Source: an uncultured Clostridia bacterium (GTDB lineage Bacteria > Bacillota > Clostridia > Christensenellales > Borkfalkiaceae). From it: DNA of 64,000 nt. The notes under the pieces were generated by a model that was given only the letters and a program-made list of their open reading frames with translations, searched no databases and was not told the DNA's origin. The stretch is taken from the NCBI GenBank assembly GCA_937912025.1, contig CALDOZ010000026.1:7153-71152 (forward strand), in the 5' to 3' direction. Positions 59,356 through 64,000 of the stretch are shown piece after piece (position 1 is the first letter of the stretch; each line of letters begins with the position of its first letter). The translations under genes were made by a program, and so were the position numbers.

Positions 59356-60123
59356 TTATACGTTTGAAATTTGCCTTCCAAACGCGTTTATCGTGTAATT
59401 ATCTTTATATATAAGTTGACTAATTTTTACAAACTCATACCCTTTTTGTTTTAGGTTAGAAAGTATATACGGTAACGCTTCTGCCGTGTGTAATCCGTTA
59501 TTATGACAAAGTATTATAGAACCGCTTTTTGTTTTTGAAACAACTCTATTTACAATTTCTTTAGCGGAAATATCTTTCCAATCAATACTATCAACGTCCC
59601 ATTGAATAGTGTATAAACCAAGTTCGGTTGCAACGTCAATAACGTCGTTATCATAGTCGCCAAACGGTGGACGAAATAAAGTTACCTGCGCGCCCGTTAC
59701 ACTTTCAATTTTTTGTTTTGACGTTGTTAATTCTTGTTTAATTTGCTCTCTTGTAAGTTTACTCATATTAGGGTGCGTTGATGAATGAGTTTGAAGTTCG
59801 TGTCCCCTTTCAACAATTTTTTTAGCAAATTCTTGATATTTATCAACCCAAAACTCAACTGCGAAAAATGTGCATTTTACGTCGTACTCGTCTAAAATAT
59901 CAAGTAATAAATTGGTATATTCAGTTCCGTAAGCGCAATCGAATGAAATAGAAATTTTATTATCGTTACGCTCAACTGAATATATAGGCAGTTTTTTTGT
60001 AGCGCCACCGCTAAATACTACCGCCGAACCCGTCAGTTTTACCGCTAATGAAAAAAACGTTATTACTAAAGCAAGTAAAATACAAACTAATACTTTTGTA
60101 TTTTTAAAAAAATTGATTTTCAA
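59356..60123 (-). CDS. Polysaccharide deacetylase family protein (PdaB-like)
   Basis: 255 residues. N-terminal membrane anchor (7-28), then the CE4 NodB domain: ISFDCAYGTEYT (motif 1, with a cysteine where D-D is usual, as in the sporulation PdaB group 'SFDAAWG'), HELQTHSSTHPNMSKL (motif 2, HxxxH), LFRPPFGDYDN (motif 3), IQWDVDSIDW (motif 4) and ILCHN (motif 5). It is an extracytoplasmic peptidoglycan or glycan deacetylase. Its presence, with SpoVG, is compatible with a sporulating or formerly sporulating ancestor. AGGAGG is just upstream of the ATG. Confidence 0.88.
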   Translation of the reverse strand: MKINFFKNTKVLVCILLALVITFFSLAVKLTGSAVVFSGGATKKLPIYSVERNDNKISISFDCAYGTEYTNLLLDILDEYDVKCTFFAVEFWVDKYQEFAKKIVERGHELQTHSSTHPNMSKLTREQIKQELTTSKQKIESVTGAQVTLFRPPFGDYDNDVIDVATELGLYTIQWDVDSIDWKDISAKEIVNRVVSKTKSGSIILCHNNGLHTAEALPYILSNLKQKGYEFVKISQLIYKDNYTINAFGRQISNV

Positions 60124-60282
60124 AAGAGCCTCCTTATTATATCAACTGAAAATTGTTAAAAAATGTAAATAAAAATAAAATAAAGTCTGTTTTTGTCAAA
60201 TACTTTATATATTTTACTTATGCTATAATTTTTTTATGACTAATATTTACACTTTTGCTTTACTAAAAATTTTGCATTAAAA

Positions 60283-60309
60283 AAGGTTAGACCGCTAAAG
60301 TCTAACCTT
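60283..60309 (-). terminator. Intrinsic terminator of the cdaA operon
   Basis: 10-bp stem AAGGTTAGAC / GTCTAACCTT with a 7-base loop and TTTTT following on the minus strand, after the 37-residue membrane peptide gene. Confidence 0.9.
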
Positions 60310-60330
60310 AAATTTTTATAAATAATATTT

Positions 60331-60444
60331 TCACAAAATATTTAAAACTACGAAAATGACTGCCGTTGCTATTAAAGTGAGAACAACATTTAAAATAACC
60401 GTCCACACCTTTGAAGATTTACTTTTTTCATTAAACAAATCCAT
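60331..60444 (-). CDS. Small single-pass membrane peptide after cdaA
   Basis: A 37-codon gene, ATG at 60444 and TGA at 60331, with a textbook AAGGAGG seven bases upstream. The peptide starts MDLFNEKSKSSKVW and then forms one membrane helix (TVILNVVLTLIATAVIFVV). It follows the cdaA stop by 12 bases and precedes the operon terminator by 22 bases, so its expression with cdaA is near certain. Firmicutes usually place the CdaA regulator cdaR here; none is present. Function unknown; a small modulator of CdaA is one idea. Confidence 0.78.
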   Translation of the reverse strand: MDLFNEKSKSSKVWTVILNVVLTLIATAVIFVVLNIL

Positions 60445-60456
60445 AATTAAACCTCC

Positions 60457-61290
60457 TTACTTTTGACCAATAAGGTCTTGCCAATAAAACTCTTTAAGAA
60501 GTTTTCTAAGCATTTCAGAATCAGCGTAACGCGTAATTTTACCTTGTTGCGCGTACGATACAATGCCCGTTTCTTCAGATACTATAATTGACGTTACGTT
60601 GATAGTTTCAGTAATACCAATACCGGCGCGGTGACGTGTGCCAAGGTCTTTTGGTAAATCGCTTTCTTGCGATAACGGTAAGAAACAACCTGCCGAAAGA
60701 ATTTTATCGCCTTGGATAATAAGAGCGCCGTCGTGAAGTGGAGTTTTTGGGAAAAATACGCTTTCAATTAGCGACGACGATATCGACGCGTTGAGTTTAA
60801 CACCACTATTTATAATATTATCTGGTATTTTTGTGTTTGATAATACTATTATTGCGCCAACGTCGTTTTTAGACATGTTTTGAACTGCTTTAATAATTTC
60901 GTTGATGTAACGGTTTACGTTAGCAACGGTTGATTTAGCAGATTCTGTCATATCAGACGATACGCGTTTAATTTTTTTAGTATTCCAAATATCGCGTTTA
61001 ATTTCAGTAGCGAAAAGAACAAGAACAAATACCGACGCTAAAACTATCAAGATTAAATAGTCGATAGGTCTTGTTTTAAGTAAAATACATATAACGCCCG
61101 ATAATACGACGTAAACTAAATATACTATTGATAATTTTATAGCGTTGTGTTTACTAAGTAAGTTAAATACCGAATATAAGCATATAAGTAACACAACAAT
61201 TTCTATAATACCCTGTGGTTTTATGGCGTCAACCGTAAAAATCGTGGGTATTTTATTATTAAATAAATCGTTTATAAATTCCATACGCAC
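60457..61290 (-). CDS. cdaA: Membrane-bound diadenylate cyclase
   Basis: 277 residues; makes the second messenger c-di-AMP from two ATP. Three N-terminal membrane segments (about 27-95), then the DAC domain with HDGALII (metal/ATP), and GTRHRAGIGITE (RHR motif). SAGCFLPLS is also conserved. The product controls potassium and osmotic balance and cell-wall homeostasis. holA lies immediately upstream, and a 37-residue membrane peptide downstream takes the usual place of cdaR/glmM. Confidence 0.95.
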   Translation of the reverse strand: MRMEFINDLFNNKIPTIFTVDAIKPQGIIEIVVLLICLYSVFNLLSKHNAIKLSIVYLVYVVLSGVICILLKTRPIDYLILIVLASVFVLVLFATEIKRDIWNTKKIKRVSSDMTESAKSTVANVNRYINEIIKAVQNMSKNDVGAIIVLSNTKIPDNIINSGVKLNASISSSLIESVFFPKTPLHDGALIIQGDKILSAGCFLPLSQESDLPKDLGTRHRAGIGITETINVTSIIVSEETGIVSYAQQGKITRYADSEMLRKLLKEFYWQDLIGQK

Positions 61291-61294
61291 CCCG

Positions 61295-62266
61295 TTAAGA
61301 GATTAAAATATTTAAAACTGAATTCCAAATAGCATCGTCAAGCGTAACTTCTCCCGATTTAAACGCCCCGTCAAGATATCCAAGTTTATCGTTAATAAAT
61401 TTAAGGCGTTTTGGCGTAAAGTTTTTTGCTTGCTCACGCGATTTACGAATAGACCATTCTTCCGTGCCAAGCGATACGGCAAGTTCGTGATTGTCGCACG
61501 CTGATATAGCACAATAAAACAACTTTCTAAAATGATAATAAACGGTTGTAAAAAGCCTTTGTTTATCAGTAAATTTTGAAAGCATATCTTTAAGTAGATA
61601 AAGCGCTTTATCGTTTTTACCTTTAGCGATATTTTCAGCAAGTTCGTAAACTTGATATTCAGCGTCTTTAGTAGTAAGAGTTTCTACCGCCTCGCTCGTA
61701 ATTTCGCCGTTTTTACCAACGTAGGCGATAAGTTTAGCAACCTCGGCGGAAATCTTAGTCATATCCGCCCTACAAAAATCAATAAGTTTTTCGGCTGTTT
61801 CGGTAGATACTACTATATTTTCCTTAGACGCCTCTGCCCTTATCCATTTAACTATTATCGACGGTTCAAGTTTAGAACAGTCAACCGTGGTAACTCTTTC
61901 TAACTTTTCAAGATTAGCGTGTTTTTTAACGTTTACGATAACTAATATCGTAGGATCGAAATCTTCACTAAAAATACGCTTTAACATTTTGCCTTTAAGT
62001 TCCGACGACGTAGGATAAAATTCGTTTACAACAACCATTCGGTTTTTAGCCATAAACGGATAAGTTGATACGGTAGCAAAAAACGCGTCCGGCTCTAACT
62101 TTAATTGCTCGCCTTCAAAAACGTCAAAATTAAACTCGGTAAAAGTTATAAACGCGTCTTTTAAAATATTGACTGAACTCGTTCTTAAATATGCGTCTTC
62201 CCCTTCGATAAGATATATGGGCATATTACCGTTTGTAACACTCTTTTTTAAGTCTTTGAATTTCAC
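61295..62266 (-). CDS. holA: DNA polymerase III delta subunit
   Basis: 324 residues from the GTG at 62266, which has GGAGAG six bases upstream; an earlier in-frame start at 62314 would hold that site inside the gene. Clamp-loader subunit that opens the sliding clamp. MPIYLIEGEDAYLR at the start, TVSTYPFMAKNRMVVVNE (delta family strand), SAEVAKLIAYVG and AENIAKGKNDKALYLLKDML are characteristic. It lies between comEC and cdaA, the usual order comEC-holA in Firmicutes. Confidence 0.92.
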   Translation of the reverse strand: MKFKDLKKSVTNGNMPIYLIEGEDAYLRTSSVNILKDAFITFTEFNFDVFEGEQLKLEPDAFFATVSTYPFMAKNRMVVVNEFYPTSSELKGKMLKRIFSEDFDPTILVIVNVKKHANLEKLERVTTVDCSKLEPSIIVKWIRAEASKENIVVSTETAEKLIDFCRADMTKISAEVAKLIAYVGKNGEITSEAVETLTTKDAEYQVYELAENIAKGKNDKALYLLKDMLSKFTDKQRLFTTVYYHFRKLFYCAISACDNHELAVSLGTEEWSIRKSREQAKNFTPKRLKFINDKLGYLDGAFKSGEVTLDDAIWNSVLNILIS

Positions 62267-62316
62267 AATAATCTCTCCGAAGTATATTCTATCATTAAAC
62301 GGTAAAAAAATCAAGG

Positions 62317-63855
62317 TTATAGTGACACATTTACTACAATAAATGTAATAATAAACAATGTAAACAGCGTTGAAAACGCAACTATACGCTCTTTTTTAGT
62401 TATATTTAATTTATCTAATAGCGTAACGAACGACAGGTAATAGAAATTTTTGCTATACAAAAAGTATACGTTTCTAATTATAAACGCCGATGAATTTATT
62501 ACGCTTAAAAACTTACAAATTAGGTTTGTTATAACTTCCGGCGCAAACGCTATAATTTCAAGCGCAGGCGCTATCATAACTACAAAACAGCAAATAAAGG
62601 TTAAAACGTAAACTATACCTATTATTGGAACTAACAAAATATTAAATAAAATTGAAAATGGAGAAAGATATCCAAATACGTCTAAACTAACGGGCGCTGA
62701 ACTTAAAAATGCAACTAAATACGGCGACAAGAAGTTCGCAATCTTATTTGGAAATATTTTACTTAGCGCGTTACTTAAAGGTTTAGTAAAAGCAATTAGC
62801 GAAATATACACTAAAAAACTAAGTTGAAAACCTATTGTAAATATAGACGTTGGGTTTATAAGCAAAACTATTATGATGCTTAGTGAAACGGTATTTACCG
62901 CATCGTATTTAAAGCCAAACGTTTTAGTTAGCATTGCAATTACAATAATAGCAAAAGCGCGCATACAAGAGGCAGTAAACCCACATAACCCAACGTACGT
63001 TAATAGTATGGTCGTTATTATAAAAAATTTATAACTTTTGTTAAATTTAAATAGTTTTAATAGTAATTCAATGGCTTTATATAAAAATGCAACGTGTAAA
63101 CCTGATACTGCAAATATATGCGCAATACCAACGCTTCTAAAACTAGAAAGTTGACTTATATCTATTAAGGACGTTTCGCCCGTAAGCAAAGCGTAAGACA
63201 CTTCGTAAGTTGTAGGCATACACTGTTTAAGCGTATTAACCATTTTGTGCCTTAACGACGGTATTGCACCGTTAGTTGCTTCACTAATATCGTCTAGTTT
63301 TACAAAGTTTGCAACGTAACGAATATTTTCGGTTATCGTATAGTAATTAACGCTTCCGTCACTCGCTTTATATGAAAACCTTGAAACGCGCGCTCTAAAT
63401 TCAATTTTTTGATAAACTAAAACGTCTTCACGGGTAGTGATTTTAGCGTATACCTTTTCTTGATTACCGTCAATTTCACCAAGCGCTACTATATTATAAC
63501 TATACCCGTTAGCAACTTTTTCTTTATTATTAACGTCAACGATATAACCTGAAAAATTAACGTCGCCACTAAACTTAGCGTTTTCATTGTATGAAATTCT
63601 AAAAAATGTAACAGCGCTACCAAATATAAAAAACACAAGAGCAATTATATAAACGGCTACTGCCCTTTTGCCATCAATTTTAACTCGCCATATCATAACG
63701 AGCGTAAAAATAATTAAAAATATTACCGTTACTATGATATAGAAAAACAAATCAATTATCATATATAAAGACGGCAAAAGTATACCGATAATAAAAATTA
63801 CGGCAACAACTAAAAGCGGTCTAAAATTGATAAAATTTTGTTTATCGCTCGTCAT
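62317..63855 (-). CDS. comEC: ComEC/Rec2-type DNA channel, lacking the metallo-beta-lactamase domain
   Basis: 512 residues, about ten membrane segments. Extracellular OB-like DUF4131 domain at about 85-200, then the competence domain with AHIFAVSGLHVAFLYKAIELL and GFTASCMRAFAI motifs. Typical ComEC continues for another 220-280 residues with a zinc nuclease-like domain; here the frame ends after the last membrane helices. The core would still form a channel, but DNA degradation would need another protein. The neighbouring holA supports the identity. The gene may be naturally short or truncated. Confidence 0.88.
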   Translation of the reverse strand: MTSDKQNFINFRPLLVVAVIFIIGILLPSLYMIIDLFFYIIVTVIFLIIFTLVMIWRVKIDGKRAVAVYIIALVFFIFGSAVTFFRISYNENAKFSGDVNFSGYIVDVNNKEKVANGYSYNIVALGEIDGNQEKVYAKITTREDVLVYQKIEFRARVSRFSYKASDGSVNYYTITENIRYVANFVKLDDISEATNGAIPSLRHKMVNTLKQCMPTTYEVSYALLTGETSLIDISQLSSFRSVGIAHIFAVSGLHVAFLYKAIELLLKLFKFNKSYKFFIITTILLTYVGLCGFTASCMRAFAIIVIAMLTKTFGFKYDAVNTVSLSIIIVLLINPTSIFTIGFQLSFLVYISLIAFTKPLSNALSKIFPNKIANFLSPYLVAFLSSAPVSLDVFGYLSPFSILFNILLVPIIGIVYVLTFICCFVVMIAPALEIIAFAPEVITNLICKFLSVINSSAFIIRNVYFLYSKNFYYLSFVTLLDKLNITKKERIVAFSTLFTLFIITFIVVNVSL

Positions 63856-63890
63856 AAGTAACCTACATAACTAAAAGTTATTGTAATAAA

Positions 63891-63916
63891 AAACTCACGC
63901 CTAGTCGCGTGAGTTT
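63891..63916 (-). terminator. Intrinsic terminator after tRNA-Glu
   Basis: Perfect 10-bp stem AAACTCACGC / GCGTGAGTTT with a 6-base loop and a following U run on the minus strand, just downstream of the encoded CCA end. Confidence 0.9.
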
Positions 63917-63918
63917 AG

Positions 63919-63993
63919 TGGTAGCCCCAAGGGGAATTGAACCCCTGATTTTGCCTTGAGAGGGCAACGTCTTGACCGCTTGACCATGGAGGC
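63919..63993 (-). tRNA. tRNA-Glu(CUC), with imperfect acceptor stem
   Basis: Anticodon stem TTGCC / GGCAA with loop CTCTCAA gives anticodon CUC (reads GAG, Glu). The T arm (AGGGG, loop TTCAATT, CCCCT) and D arm (GTC...GAC) are standard, and CCA is encoded (63919-63921). The acceptor 5' strand GCCTCCA does not pair cleanly with the 3' strand TGGGGCT: either a C-C mismatch at 2:71, or a bulged U that restores pairing with a longer 5' end. The loop sequence is characteristic of tRNA-Glu. Confidence 0.85.
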
Positions 63994-64000
63994 AGATCAG

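Noticed and set aside
1..64000. CRISPR arrays, insertion sequences, transposases
   Set aside because: No regularly spaced repeats with unique spacers and no transposase-like products were seen.

Overview
This window comes from a low-GC (roughly one third G+C, judged by eye) Gram-positive-type genome of the Bacillota. It is most likely an uncultured anaerobic Clostridia-like gut bacterium. Supporting evidence: a Firmicutes-style division and cell-wall cluster with FtsA, FtsL and a SpoVD/FtsI-like PBP; meso-DAP-type MurE; SpoVG; CdaA; a PdaB-like deacetylase; DUF4364 and TSCPD proteins typical of clostridia; strong AGGAGG ribosome binding sites; and TTGACA/TATAAT promoters with 17-bp spacers. 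The standard genetic code fits. No rRNA, CRISPR array or insertion sequence was seen.

Layout. 1-8.2 kb: a J-domain-like protein, DUF5685, TrpS, a threonine-synthase-derived protein without its catalytic lysine, a small P-loop ATPase, an aminotransferase, RF1 and a DUF1385-PrmC fusion (the methylase of RF1 beside RF1), and L31. 8.4-11.4 kb: an MDR dehydrogenase, MurC and SpoVG. 11.4-24.9 kb: the dcw cluster on the minus strand (mraZ, rsmH, ftsL, ftsI, murE, mraY, murD, ftsW, murA, ftsQ, ftsA, ftsZ; no murF or murG), driven by a promoter carrying four evenly spaced putative MraZ boxes. 24.9-26.2 kb: MurI and S20. 26.3-30.4 kb: a beta-galactosidase and GPH sugar symporter unit with a long structured leader. 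30.4-36.9 kb: a flavodoxin-like reductase preceded by a transcribed pseudoknot RNA, class I LysRS, a CMP-kinase-like protein, a QueG-like Fe-S protein, Dtd, a ROK kinase and a Thr-rich unknown. 37.0-39.1 kb: HPr-like, DUF4364 and TSCPD genes, then a membrane protein.

39.2-50.2 kb is an intact phage-type head and packaging module: RinA-like regulator, TerL, TerS-like fragment, Zn-finger protein, portal, scaffold, capsid, connector, P22-gp10-like nozzle, propeller/fibre-like protein and coiled-coil protein. It has no visible integrase, replication, repressor or lysis genes. A canonical Firmicutes LexA (SOS) box and divergent promoters lie just upstream of its regulator. Two membrane-anchored surface proteins on the opposite strand flank the regulator. 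It looks like either a domesticated, SOS-linked particle-forming cassette or a stripped prophage; this is the most unusual system in the window.

53.2-56.9 kb: radical SAM/SPASM protein, sugar isomerase and MDR dehydrogenase operon beside a gutted alpha-galactosidase pseudogene. 57.1-58.6 kb: an HPr-kinase-like, PqqD, S24/S26 peptidase cassette. 58.6-64 kb: a two-OB-fold SSB-like protein, polysaccharide deacetylase, a new 37-residue membrane peptide, CdaA, HolA, a ComEC core lacking its nuclease domain, and tRNA-Glu(CUC).

Two decayed enzymes (threonine synthase and GH36 alpha-galactosidase) point to ongoing reductive evolution.
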